Below, piece by piece: positions 18,814 to 27,320 of a stretch of 36,945 nt of DNA. Source of the stretch: a virus. The translations under genes and the position numbers were made by a program. How positions within the stretch are numbered: position 1 is the first letter of the stretch; each line of letters starts with the position of its first letter. Below the pieces are notes generated by a model, which was not told the DNA's origin, did no database searches, and was given only the letters and a program-made list of their open reading frames with translations. The stretch lies in the IMG/VR virus record IMGVR_UViG_3300030085_001194, positions 1 through 36,945 of that record; one strand, 5' to 3'.

Positions 18814-20057
18814 AACAAAAGAAAGCAAAAGAAAGTAAAGTTTTCTGTATGGCTCCGTGGGTTCACGTTCACGCTTGGGCTGGAGGAGAAGTATATCCTT
18901 GTTGTTTAAGTAACGTAGGTCCTGAACATCAGTTTGGTAATCTGAATAATACTAGTTTACAAGATATACTTAATACAGATAAAGCAAAACAGCTTAGAAA
19001 AAACATGCTTGAAAATAAACCTAGCAAAGCATGTACAAGATGTTATGAACAAGAAAGTTATGGCTTTGATAGTTTGCGTATCAATATGAATAGAGAAAAC
19101 TGGCATCATTATGACTTAGTTCAGAATACAGATGAAGACGGAACTTTAAAAGAATTAAGAATAACATATTGGGATATTAGATTTAGTAATAACTGTAATA
19201 TGAAGTGTCGAAGTTGTGGTCCTGACTTTAGTACAATGTGGTATGATGATAGTGTGAAATTATTAGGTGATACATTTGCTATACACAACACTAAAGTTAA
19301 GAAAGTACGTGATGACTTTTCTACTTTGCTTGATGAAACAAAACCACAAATGAAAAACTTAGAAAGAATATATTTTGCAGGCGGTGAGCCTTTAATAATG
19401 CCTGAACATTGGGACTTTATTGATGAGTTGATTAGACAAGGAAATCTTGATGCTGATATATTCTATCAAACTAATATGAGTCAGTTAAAGTACAAAAAGA
19501 GAACAGCCATAGATATATGGAATACACTTAAAAAAGTAAAAGTAATGGCAAGTATAGATGCATTTGGTGAACGTGCAGAATTCGTAAGACACGGACCGAA
19601 GTGGAAAAAGGTTGAAGAAAACTTAAGATTAGTAAGAAAAGAATGTCCTAATGTAGAAGTATATGATAGTTGTACAGTTGGTATTATGAATATGGAACAC
19701 GTAGTTGATTTACACAAGTATCTATACGAAAATGATTTAATTGATATTAATAGATTTGGTCTTAATCCATTGTTACATCCTGAGTGGTATCGTGTAGAAA
19801 CTGCACCTCCACATATGGTTGAGAAAGCAAAGAAAAAACTAGATGAACATATAACTTACTTAAAAAGACAAAATCAAAAAGTAGATTATACTTTACCTCA
19901 GTTCGAAAGCTATAGAAAGATGTTAGATAACGAATCATTGCATGATAAGTACTTTGACCAATTTGTAGATATAACAAAGAAACTAGATAAGATTAGAAAC
20001 CAGGACGTTAAACATTATCTTCCTGAGTTTAAAGAATACTTTGTGGAGAAAAAATGA
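18807..20057 (+). CDS. Radical SAM protein 4 with N-terminal twitch-like Cys domain, 416 aa
   Basis: Cluster motif CNMKCRSC (C130, C134, C137), GGEP at 192-195 and SIDA downstream. The N-terminal domain has FCMAPW (C14), YPCC (C32/C33) and CTRCY (C76, C79). FCMAPW is shared with protein 5, so these two form a subgroup. Between CC and CxxC lies a segment of the SPASM/twitch type (GNLNNTSLQDILNT ... LRKNMLENKP) that in the wider family contacts the substrate or cluster. The start overlaps the previous gene by seven bases, with AGGA upstream. Substrate unknown. Confidence 0.85.
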   Translation: MLEQKKAKESKVFCMAPWVHVHAWAGGEVYPCCLSNVGPEHQFGNLNNTSLQDILNTDKAKQLRKNMLENKPSKACTRCYEQESYGFDSLRINMNRENWHHYDLVQNTDEDGTLKELRITYWDIRFSNNCNMKCRSCGPDFSTMWYDDSVKLLGDTFAIHNTKVKKVRDDFSTLLDETKPQMKNLERIYFAGGEPLIMPEHWDFIDELIRQGNLDADIFYQTNMSQLKYKKRTAIDIWNTLKKVKVMASIDAFGERAEFVRHGPKWKKVEENLRLVRKECPNVEVYDSCTVGIMNMEHVVDLHKYLYENDLIDINRFGLNPLLHPEWYRVETAPPHMVEKAKKKLDEHITYLKRQNQKVDYTLPQFESYRKMLDNESLHDKYFDQFVDITKKLDKIRNQDVKHYLPEFKEYFVEKK

Positions 20058-21448
20058 GTAAGAGAATAATACCTATCTGGAAGTCTGACGGAAGTTGTGC
20101 AGAAGAAAGTAAGAATAAAACTTTTTGCATGGCTCCATGGTCTCATACCTATATTTCTCCTCAAGGTGAACGTAGACTATGTTGTGCATCACGTGAAGAA
20201 CATTCTTTTCAAAAACAATACATAGATGCATCAAACGATGAACGTTATGGTAAAGTAAAAGAAAGTAAAACAGATGCAGATGATTTTAATCCTGTATCAT
20301 TAGAAGAACACTGGAACTCTCAATACATGAGAGACATTAGAAAGAAACTAATGGCTGGAGAACGTATTCCACAGTGTGATGTTTGTAATGATGACATTTT
20401 AAGTTTGTCATCTTATCGTAAATGGTTTACTGGTGTGTTATTCAGAGATAAGATACAAGAAGCATTTGATAATACAGATGATGATGGTCGTACTGATATG
20501 CCTACAATTTCTTTTGATTATCGATATTCAAATTTATGTAATTTTAAATGTCGTATGTGTGGAGAACAATTATCAAGTTCTTGGGAAGCAGAAAAGAAAA
20601 AGCATGATATGTGGTCAGTTGAAAATCAACCTTTCATGCAACCAACTGTAAAACAAAAGATGGTTAAGTTTCAACGTACTGTAGTTGAGCCTGAATTTAA
20701 GAAAGCAATTTCAGATGGTATCGTAGAAGAAATATATTGGGTAGGCGGTGAACCACTTATGTACGATATACATTGGTGGGCATTAAAAGAAATGGTCGCT
20801 AATGGTTCAGCAAAGAATTGTCACTTAAGATATAACTCTAATTTATCTCGTACATCATTTAAAGGCATGGAGTTGTTTGATTACTTGCCTCAGTTTAAAG
20901 ATTGGTTGATGTGTGCGAGTATTGATGGCACAGGAGATATTGTAGAGTTTATTCGTAAAGGTATTGTATGGGAAGAATGGTTAGCTAACTTTAAGAAAGG
21001 ACTAGCCGCACCAGGTGGTAAAGACAAAATGTTATTTGACTTGACTATTACTGGACCAGGTATGTTTAGTATCAAAGATTTATTTGATTTGAGTTTAGAG
21101 TTAGATGTAAGAATAGAAACAAAGATTATGTTCGCTTTTCATCCTGATATTGTTATGAGTCCATTTGCATGGCCTAGACATATCTTGGATAGAAAAATTG
21201 ATGAACTACTTGCGTATATGGAACCTCGTTCTACTGGCAAACAAATGACACTTATCAATACCTTGAAGGGAATGAAAGACAGACCAACATTTGCAGAACA
21301 GTGGCCAGATACTCATGAACAACAGTTTAAAAATGGAAAAGGATTTCAGGATAGACTTGACCAGATTAGACAAGAACAGTATAGACTAGAAGATATCTAT
21401 AAAAGAGATACAGAATTATATGAATGGTGGAAAAGATATGAAACATAA
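20054..21448 (+). CDS. Radical SAM protein 5 with N-terminal twitch-like Cys domain, 464 aa
   Basis: Cluster motif CNFKCRMC (C162, C166, C169), WVGGEPLM (GGEP 231-234) and SIDGTGDIVEFIRKG for the later strand and cap. The auxiliary site is FCMAPW (C25), LCC (C43/C44) and CDVC (C108, C111). The spacing between CC and CxxC is about 64 residues, longer than in proteins 3, 4, 6 and 7 (about 43-51), which suggests an insertion in the twitch-like module. The start forms an ATGA overlap with the preceding stop. The following gene is the only non-radical-SAM gene inside the array. Confidence 0.85.
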   Translation: MSKRIIPIWKSDGSCAEESKNKTFCMAPWSHTYISPQGERRLCCASREEHSFQKQYIDASNDERYGKVKESKTDADDFNPVSLEEHWNSQYMRDIRKKLMAGERIPQCDVCNDDILSLSSYRKWFTGVLFRDKIQEAFDNTDDDGRTDMPTISFDYRYSNLCNFKCRMCGEQLSSSWEAEKKKHDMWSVENQPFMQPTVKQKMVKFQRTVVEPEFKKAISDGIVEEIYWVGGEPLMYDIHWWALKEMVANGSAKNCHLRYNSNLSRTSFKGMELFDYLPQFKDWLMCASIDGTGDIVEFIRKGIVWEEWLANFKKGLAAPGGKDKMLFDLTITGPGMFSIKDLFDLSLELDVRIETKIMFAFHPDIVMSPFAWPRHILDRKIDELLAYMEPRSTGKQMTLINTLKGMKDRPTFAEQWPDTHEQQFKNGKGFQDRLDQIRQEQYRLEDIYKRDTELYEWWKRYET

Positions 21449-22469
21449 AATTGAAATTATATACTCAAGAACTCCTCCAGAAACTTTCTTTCATGACAGT
21501 TCTGGAACAAACATTTTAGAATTACGTACAGACAGAAATAAAGAATACAGTTCAGATTCTACATATACATTAACATTTGAAATGCCGGATACAACTGTTT
21601 CTAAAAAGTTTGTTGATGTATGGAATTCATATAATGATGATGGAAAATACATATTGCATTTTAATACATATGCAACTTTATCTAGAGAAGAAATTTTACA
21701 AAGACAAGAATTGATGAATGAAGTTATTACTCAAATCAATAATTATAAGTATGATGATTGGTCAATACCAGATGAACTTGTTTTAGAACTTAATGGCGAA
21801 GATGCACAAGTTGATAAACTTAATGCATTGCATCGGTTTTTTGAAGATTGTAGTTATTATATGATGAAAGAAAAACAACAGCCACTTACTAAAGAGCGTA
21901 CTAATTATTTAAATAATATTTTAGTTTTACTAGAAAAAGTAAACTATCTAGTACACAGAATGGAAGGTGGTGCAGGAGTCAGTCTTAAAGATTATACAGT
22001 TTTTAGACATGCAAATGCAAAATTAAGAGATACAGTAAAACTTACTAAACGAGATTATAAATCATTTACTCCTTGTATTGCTCCAACATCTAATGGTGTT
22101 TTGTATCTAGACTATTGTACTGTTGGGAAAGATTTAGAAGCATGTTGGAGAACAAAAGATTTAGAATTAATAAAAGCTAAAGAAGTTAAGCAACAAGAAT
22201 ATATTAATACTGCTTTTAATTTTACTTTTAATACTGAACCAGTTCCTACTAGTGAAACACACAAACATGAAAAATTAAGAGTTAATAATTTAAAAAATCA
22301 ATGGTGTGAAGAAAATGATGTTGGTGATTACTATAACTATTGGGAGCCAGAATATAATGTAGGGAGACTTATACTAGGTGAGTGTGTTGATGAGGATATA
22401 ACCGATGTTATTTCATATAGAGACATGCTAAACCATTATCCATATGTTATAGATATAATTGTAAAGTGA
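21438..22469 (+). CDS. Unrecognised protein embedded in the radical SAM array, 343 aa
   Basis: I prefer the ATG at 21438 over that at 21420 because GGTGGA lies about ten bases upstream of it; it overlaps the previous gene by 11 bases. Residues up to about 60 look like a beta-rich domain (YTLTFEMPDTTVSKKFVDVW). The centre is helical. Around residue 215 there is a striking phrase, ITPS-like CIAPTSNGVLYLDYCTVG followed by KDLEACW, with three cysteines, then KEVKQQEYINTAFNF. It has no CxxxCxxC, DxD or signal peptide. It could be a partner or substrate-binding component for the flanking enzymes, but that rests on position alone. Confidence 0.6.
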   Translation: MKHKIEIIYSRTPPETFFHDSSGTNILELRTDRNKEYSSDSTYTLTFEMPDTTVSKKFVDVWNSYNDDGKYILHFNTYATLSREEILQRQELMNEVITQINNYKYDDWSIPDELVLELNGEDAQVDKLNALHRFFEDCSYYMMKEKQQPLTKERTNYLNNILVLLEKVNYLVHRMEGGAGVSLKDYTVFRHANAKLRDTVKLTKRDYKSFTPCIAPTSNGVLYLDYCTVGKDLEACWRTKDLELIKAKEVKQQEYINTAFNFTFNTEPVPTSETHKHEKLRVNNLKNQWCEENDVGDYYNYWEPEYNVGRLILGECVDEDITDVISYRDMLNHYPYVIDIIVK

Positions 22470-22476
22470 ATAAAAT

Positions 22477-23670
22477 ATGAGTGATACTTTTTGTCCATTA
22501 CTATTTCAACATTTAGCGACACATCCACATGGCGGAGTGACGCATTGTTGCATTGCGGATCATAGAAATGCATTAAGTAGTTCACGTGACGGTGATAGAT
22601 TTTACAATCTTAATCGTGACACAGTACATGATACAATGAATTCTGAATCGTTTCGTAAAGCAAGACTAGAAGTATTAGACGGCAAAAAGCCACGTGCATG
22701 TATGCGTTGCTATTCAGAAGAATCAAAAGGCATGATGTCTAAAAGATTAGAAGAAATAAAGAACTACCCTGAATACACTGTAGAAGTCGCTAGGGACGCC
22801 ACTGAGAGCGATGGAACAATGAAAGACGTTCAGCTAGAGTTTGTTGAATTAAGATTAGGTAATGTTTGCAATGTTGCATGTCGTACTTGTAACCCAGCTA
22901 GTTCAAGTAAATGGCGAAATGATTACGATGCTTTACAAAAGAAAACTACATTCACGTTAACAAGCTATGATACGATGGAAGGCTTTAGATGGCCTGAGCG
23001 TGAAGGGTTCTGGGAAGACTTATTGAAACATTGTGATAATGTAAAAACATTTTATATCAATGGTGGTGAACCTACTTTAATTAAACAACATTTTGCTTTC
23101 CTAGAAAGACTAGTTAGTTTAGGTAAAACAGATATCAAACTTTGGTATAATATTAATATGACAAATATGAACGATAAAGTTATAGATTTGTGGCGCAAGT
23201 TTGATAATGTAAAAGTAAGTTGCAGTATTGACGATATAGGTGATAGAAATTATTACATAAGATATCCTAGCGATTGGGATACTGTAATTAAAAACTTTAA
23301 AAGATTAAAAGAAGAAAACTTTGAATTAGATGTAACACAAACTGTTTCATGGATGAACTACTCAACATTAGGAGATTTTTATAATTTCTTTAACAGAGAA
23401 ATGGGAGTCCATGTACATCACAATTATGTTTACGACCCAGATATTCTTTCACCAGCAGTACTACCAAAAGAAATGAGAGAACGTATACACAAAAAGTTTT
23501 CTAATATATTTCCAAGTTGGAAGTTAACTGAGTTTGAAAAAATGTTTAGTGGACCTGATAGAAAAGATAAATGGCAAAAGGCTATTGAGTATACTAGAAA
23601 CCTAGATGAAATAAGAAAACAAAATATAGTAGATTATTTGCCAGAGTTCGAGGTATATTTTAATGAATAA
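22477..23670 (+). CDS. Radical SAM protein 6 with N-terminal twitch-like Cys domain, 397 aa
   Basis: Cluster motif CNVACRTC (C131, C135, C138) followed by NPASSSKW; NGGEPTL at 195-201 is the AdoMet motif; SIDD follows. The auxiliary-cluster candidates are FCPL (C6), HCC (C24/C25) and CMRCY (C75, C78). It groups with proteins 3 and 7 (similar length, GN.CN..C, SSSKW). The stop overlaps the next start by eight bases. It begins eight bases after the unrecognised gene, with a weak ribosome binding site, so translational coupling is likely. Substrate unknown. Confidence 0.85.
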   Translation: MSDTFCPLLFQHLATHPHGGVTHCCIADHRNALSSSRDGDRFYNLNRDTVHDTMNSESFRKARLEVLDGKKPRACMRCYSEESKGMMSKRLEEIKNYPEYTVEVARDATESDGTMKDVQLEFVELRLGNVCNVACRTCNPASSSKWRNDYDALQKKTTFTLTSYDTMEGFRWPEREGFWEDLLKHCDNVKTFYINGGEPTLIKQHFAFLERLVSLGKTDIKLWYNINMTNMNDKVIDLWRKFDNVKVSCSIDDIGDRNYYIRYPSDWDTVIKNFKRLKEENFELDVTQTVSWMNYSTLGDFYNFFNREMGVHVHHNYVYDPDILSPAVLPKEMRERIHKKFSNIFPSWKLTEFEKMFSGPDRKDKWQKAIEYTRNLDEIRKQNIVDYLPEFEVYFNE

Positions 23671-24820
23671 GTTTTGTGTATTACCTTTTGTACATATAGA
23701 AGTAGACACTGACGGAAAGATAAGACCTTGTTGTGTTTACGATGGACACTTTACAAAAGAAGATGGTAGTCTATACAATGCTAGAACAGATTCTTTACAT
23801 GATATAAGAAACTCTACATGGATTAAATCTATGCAACAAAAGATGCTTGATGATAAGCCAGATAGAGGTTGTAGAAAATGTTATTCAGAAGAAATGAATA
23901 ATAATGTAAGTAGACGTATAAGAGAGAACAAACGTTTCGAAGCAGAGATTGATAACATACATAACGGTGTGTTTAATTTAAAAATACTGGATATAAAACC
24001 AGGCAATACTTGTAATCTTAAATGTCGTATTTGCAATGAATACAGTAGTAGTAAATGGCTTGATGACAAATATAAATTATTCAATACTACCAAATTGTTT
24101 GACGAAACACAACTTGCTAACTTTAAATGGTATAACAATGAAAACTTTTGGAAAGAATTAGATGACCTAATAGAACACGTAGAGTTTATAGAAATCTTTG
24201 GTGGCGAACCAATGTTAATCAAACAACAGTTTAAGTTTTTAGAAAAGCTAGTAGAACGTGGCTTATCAAAAAACATTACTGTAAGCTATGCAACTAACGG
24301 TACTATATTTCCAGAGAATGCAGTTAAAAATATTTGGCCATACTTTAAGCGTATTATAATTATGTTAAGTGCAGATGGTATAAAGAAAGGATTTGAGTAC
24401 TCTCGTTATCCAGCAGAATGGTCAGTATATGAAAACACTCTACAACGATATGTAGACGCAGGTATTACACCTACTATAAGTTATGGTGTAAGTGTATATA
24501 GTATTTTTAATTTGATAGAAAGTATTGAGTATTACTATTCTAAAAATATTCCTGTATGGTTAAACATAGTTTATGATGCCAATACAAGCATAGCCGCTTT
24601 ACCAAACGAAATCAAAAAAGATATCACAGATAAAATTAAAAATGAATTTAAACCTGAGTGGAATTCTATATTGCAAGAAAAGACAATAGACGGCATTGTT
24701 AATTATATGAACAATACAAAAATGGATTTTGAACCAGTAAGATTAGATATTAACAACGTAGATGAAATACGAGAACAAAGTTTTAATAACGTATTTAAAG
24801 AACTAAAGGATTATTTGTAA
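23663..24820 (+). CDS. Radical SAM protein 7 with N-terminal twitch-like Cys domain, 385 aa
   Basis: Cluster motif CNLKCRIC (C117, C121, C124) followed by NEYSSSKW; FGGEPMLI holds GGEP at 180-183; SADG follows. The N-terminal module has FCVLPF (C5), RPCC (C23/C24) and CRKCY (C70, C73), with the typical G.(I/L)RPCC phrase of twitch/SPASM domains and LYNARTDSLHDIRNS between. It is the last of the seven. Its stop overlaps the ATG of a glycosyltransferase by one base, tying the radical SAM block to sugar-transfer genes on both sides. Substrate unknown. Confidence 0.85.
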   Translation: MNKFCVLPFVHIEVDTDGKIRPCCVYDGHFTKEDGSLYNARTDSLHDIRNSTWIKSMQQKMLDDKPDRGCRKCYSEEMNNNVSRRIRENKRFEAEIDNIHNGVFNLKILDIKPGNTCNLKCRICNEYSSSKWLDDKYKLFNTTKLFDETQLANFKWYNNENFWKELDDLIEHVEFIEIFGGEPMLIKQQFKFLEKLVERGLSKNITVSYATNGTIFPENAVKNIWPYFKRIIIMLSADGIKKGFEYSRYPAEWSVYENTLQRYVDAGITPTISYGVSVYSIFNLIESIEYYYSKNIPVWLNIVYDANTSIAALPNEIKKDITDKIKNEFKPEWNSILQEKTIDGIVNYMNNTKMDFEPVRLDINNVDEIREQSFNNVFKELKDYL

Positions 24821-25716
24821 TGACAACAACAATGCTGGTCAGCACATTGTATAAAGGACCTCATTATGAATTAATAGGACCATATAAAAAAGATATAATT
24901 GCAAATCATAAAAAGTTTGCAGAGTATAATGATATGGAATATCGTTTGTATGGCGAAGAACTTACTTATAGATTTAAAAATATAAAACCATATCATTTTA
25001 CTAAATGGGATATTCCTGTAAGCCCACTGAACATCTTACCAGGTATAGGTAAACTATATGCAATTCTTTCTGCAATGGAAGACTACCCACGGATAAATCG
25101 TTATATATTTGTAGACTTTGATAGTATTTTTATAAACAAAGTAAAAATAAAAGATGAAAGTAATTACATTAATGAAATAAACTATGAAAATGCTGAGGCT
25201 ACATTTAGTAGACAACAATCTCCTTTCTTATATGATATGTCATTCTTTTATTATTATTGTATGTATAAAGGCATAACATATAAAGACTTACAAAAGTATA
25301 GTCCTAAGTACCGATATAATTCTGGCTTATTCATAGTAAGTAAAGAGTTTATAACCATTAATAGTGTCAATGAGTACGTAAAGTTCTGCTTAGATATACA
25401 TGAAAACAAAACGCAATATTCTAAATCTAGTTCTCATAAGAAAGACGGAATGATATTACCTTACGAAAAAAGTGATTTAATAGATAAAGACAAACACGCA
25501 ATATTTCATCCAAGTGATGAAGTATGGTTTCAGTATAGAAGGACGCAACTGCTCAAAGATAAAGACAACGATATACATTTTCCTATGTTAAATGATACGT
25601 GGAATGTTATTGGAAGCGAAAAAGATAATGTCTTAGATAATATCAAAACTTCTAACCATATTCACTGTATAAATAAATCTGTTATACCTTATTGTTTGGA
25701 GAATAGCAATGTCTAA
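24820..25716 (+). CDS. GT-A-like glycosyltransferase, 298 aa
   Basis: An N-terminal strand (TMLVSTLYKGPHYE) is followed by a helix, then NRYIFVDFDSIFIN with the DxD-type motif DFD at residues 99-101. KWDIPVSPLNILPGIGKLYAI (seen as KWDIPVSPL and GIGKLYAILSA) just before it resembles the donor-binding helix of GT8/GT34-type enzymes. A second acceptor-side phrase, YNSGLFIVSKEF near 170, has the N-S-G seen in many GT8-like enzymes. It is soluble, with no signal peptide. The start sits directly on the stop of radical SAM protein 7 (TAATG). It is not an obvious paralogue of the two transferases at the head of the run. Sugar and acceptor are unknown. Confidence 0.65.
   Translation: MTTTMLVSTLYKGPHYELIGPYKKDIIANHKKFAEYNDMEYRLYGEELTYRFKNIKPYHFTKWDIPVSPLNILPGIGKLYAILSAMEDYPRINRYIFVDFDSIFINKVKIKDESNYINEINYENAEATFSRQQSPFLYDMSFFYYYCMYKGITYKDLQKYSPKYRYNSGLFIVSKEFITINSVNEYVKFCLDIHENKTQYSKSSSHKKDGMILPYEKSDLIDKDKHAIFHPSDEVWFQYRRTQLLKDKDNDIHFPMLNDTWNVIGSEKDNVLDNIKTSNHIHCINKSVIPYCLENSNV
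25678..25685 (+). promoter_or_regulatory. Possible internal late promoter TATAAATA
   Basis: A perfect TATAAATA lies inside the end of the glycosyltransferase gene, 23 bases before the ATG of the SGNH gene. Transcription would start near 25691, leaving room for the GGAG ribosome binding site. The same bases encode Ile-Asn in an AT-rich gene, so chance is a real alternative. Confidence 0.3.
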
Positions 25717-26605
25717 ATGTTGGATATTTGGAGATAGCTTTCAAGACAGTAACTTTCCAAGAGGACAAAAAGAAAGTTGGTGTGATATTCTATTTTCAAA
25801 AAAAGGATATGAAGTAAAAAACTTTTCAAAAGCAGGTCTTTCAACTGAGTCTATTATTTTGTCATGCATTGATATGATACCAAAGTTTAAAAGCAATGAC
25901 CTAGTTTTAGTATTCTTAAGTGCAGAAAAAAGATTTATGAGAGTTGAAGGGTCAGGTGATATACACTGTGAGTCTGGTTTTAAAAAATATATTGATACAC
26001 CAAGAAGACATACAGACATATGGGAACTGTATGCAAAAAACAATCGTGACCAGACAATAATTGATTATGCAGATAAATTAAGTTCTCCTTTAACTGATAA
26101 ACTAAAACATAGTGTTTGGAACAACTACATAGGTATATTATTAAGAAATAAAAAAAATGTAAATTTTAAAATAATACATGGACATTATGAACCTGTAGAA
26201 GTAAAAAGTAATTATGTAAAAGAGTATATGCATTATTGGGAACTTAGAACTTTCTTACCAAATGTAACTGCTTACTTTGATATGAGAAGTGCTTTAAAAC
26301 TTAAAGCAGGCTATTGTCTTATTAATGACTTCTTTCATTGTCAAATAGAACATTTGTCTAAAACTGTAGGTGAAGATTTCTTCATTGAATTAGAAAAAAT
26401 ATGCAATCATTGTAGTGAAGCAAGAAACTCCAAATCCAAAAGATTGAAATCTAGCTACGCAGATATTATGCAATCAGAATTCTTAAAACCTTTACGTAAA
26501 TTATATGGAAAAGAGAATGTTATATTCTATGACACTTGGCATTTAAATAAACATGGGCAAGCCATATATGCAGAATATGCCAAAGATTATGAGTGGATTA
26601 AATAA
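25709..26605 (+). CDS. SGNH/GDSL-like hydrolase or acyltransferase, 298 aa
   Basis: The N-terminus CWIFGDSFQDSNF carries the GDS block with candidate nucleophile Ser10. The block after it, NFSKAGLSTESIILSC, corresponds to the oxyanion-hole glycine region. The C-terminus has YDTWHLNKHGQAIYAEYA, in which Asp275 and His278 match the DxxH catalytic pair of SGNH enzymes. These enzymes remove or transfer acyl groups, often on polysaccharides. A GGAG ribosome binding site precedes the start, which overlaps the glycosyltransferase by eight bases. A role in acetylating or deacetylating a glycan made by the nearby transferases is plausible. Catalytic residues are all present, so this is the most convincing active SGNH enzyme in the window. 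Confidence 0.7.
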   Translation: MSKCWIFGDSFQDSNFPRGQKESWCDILFSKKGYEVKNFSKAGLSTESIILSCIDMIPKFKSNDLVLVFLSAEKRFMRVEGSGDIHCESGFKKYIDTPRRHTDIWELYAKNNRDQTIIDYADKLSSPLTDKLKHSVWNNYIGILLRNKKNVNFKIIHGHYEPVEVKSNYVKEYMHYWELRTFLPNVTAYFDMRSALKLKAGYCLINDFFHCQIEHLSKTVGEDFFIELEKICNHCSEARNSKSKRLKSSYADIMQSEFLKPLRKLYGKENVIFYDTWHLNKHGQAIYAEYAKDYEWIK

Positions 26606-27270
26606 TGAATAAACTTTTTATAATAGCATGTTCACACGGAATGGGTTGTGAAATAGAAGGACCAGGTATAGGTCACTTTACTAAAACTAATTTAGAAAAC
26701 TGTTATGGATCTATTGTTGCTAGTAAATTAAATTTAGAACCTATTAATCTTTCTTGGCCAGGAGGAAGTAACGATAGAATACACAGAGTAATTCATAATC
26801 TACTGAATGATGGTTTTGAGTTTTTCGAAAATACATACAAAGCAGAACCAGAAGATAAATTTTTAATACAATGGACTGGCCCAGATAGAATTGAATTGAA
26901 AACAAAAGATGGTTATCAAAACTTTTCAGTTGGCATGGGATATGAAGGCGTTAATCCAGATGGCACAAGATGGTGTATTAGCAAAGACAATAAAAAGTTT
27001 TATGAACATTATATAAATTACATAGCAGATCCTGAATATACAAACATATTAAAACTAAAAAATATTCTTAGTGCAAAATATATGTTAGATAAATCAGGTC
27101 ATACATATTGGATGACAGAAAGTGATAGAAGTGTATATAACGAAGGATTTATAATTAAAACTCCTTATTGGGAATACTTAAGTAAAAAAGGATTCAAACG
27201 TACTCCTGCAGAACACTTTGGTGCAGATGCACATGAAGAATGGGCTAAACTTATTTTAGAGAGTATATAA
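26605..27270 (+). CDS. SGNH-like protein, last gene of the long run, 221 aa
   Basis: The opening KLFIIACSHGMGCEI resembles an SGNH block I in which GDS is replaced by ACS, with Ser10 as candidate nucleophile. NLSWPGGSNDRIHRVIHNLL fits the glycine/asparagine blocks, and EHFGADAHEEWAKLI at the C-terminus resembles the catalytic D..H block (Asp208, His210). It is shorter than its neighbour and quite divergent, so enzyme activity is less certain. The start overlaps the previous stop by one base (TAATG), and a strong hairpin terminator begins three bases after its stop. It may act with the upstream SGNH enzyme on the same substrate. Confidence 0.5.
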   Translation: MNKLFIIACSHGMGCEIEGPGIGHFTKTNLENCYGSIVASKLNLEPINLSWPGGSNDRIHRVIHNLLNDGFEFFENTYKAEPEDKFLIQWTGPDRIELKTKDGYQNFSVGMGYEGVNPDGTRWCISKDNKKFYEHYINYIADPEYTNILKLKNILSAKYMLDKSGHTYWMTESDRSVYNEGFIIKTPYWEYLSKKGFKRTPAEHFGADAHEEWAKLILESI

Positions 27271-27272
27271 AA

Positions 27273-27299
27273 AAAGAGCACCATTTAATGATGCTCTTT
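27273..27299. terminator. Bidirectional hairpin terminator between converging genes
   Basis: AAAGAGCA pairs with TGCTCTTT, then one C/A mismatch, then CAT pairs with ATG around a TTA loop. On the plus strand a T-rich run follows (ATCTTTTTAT, to 27310). On the minus strand the complement of the A run at 27270-27275 gives Ts. It lies between the 27270 stop and the 27321 stop of the converging gene, so it can end transcription from both sides. Confidence 0.8.
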
Positions 27300-27320
27300 A
27301 ATCTTTTTATATTGTTAGAT

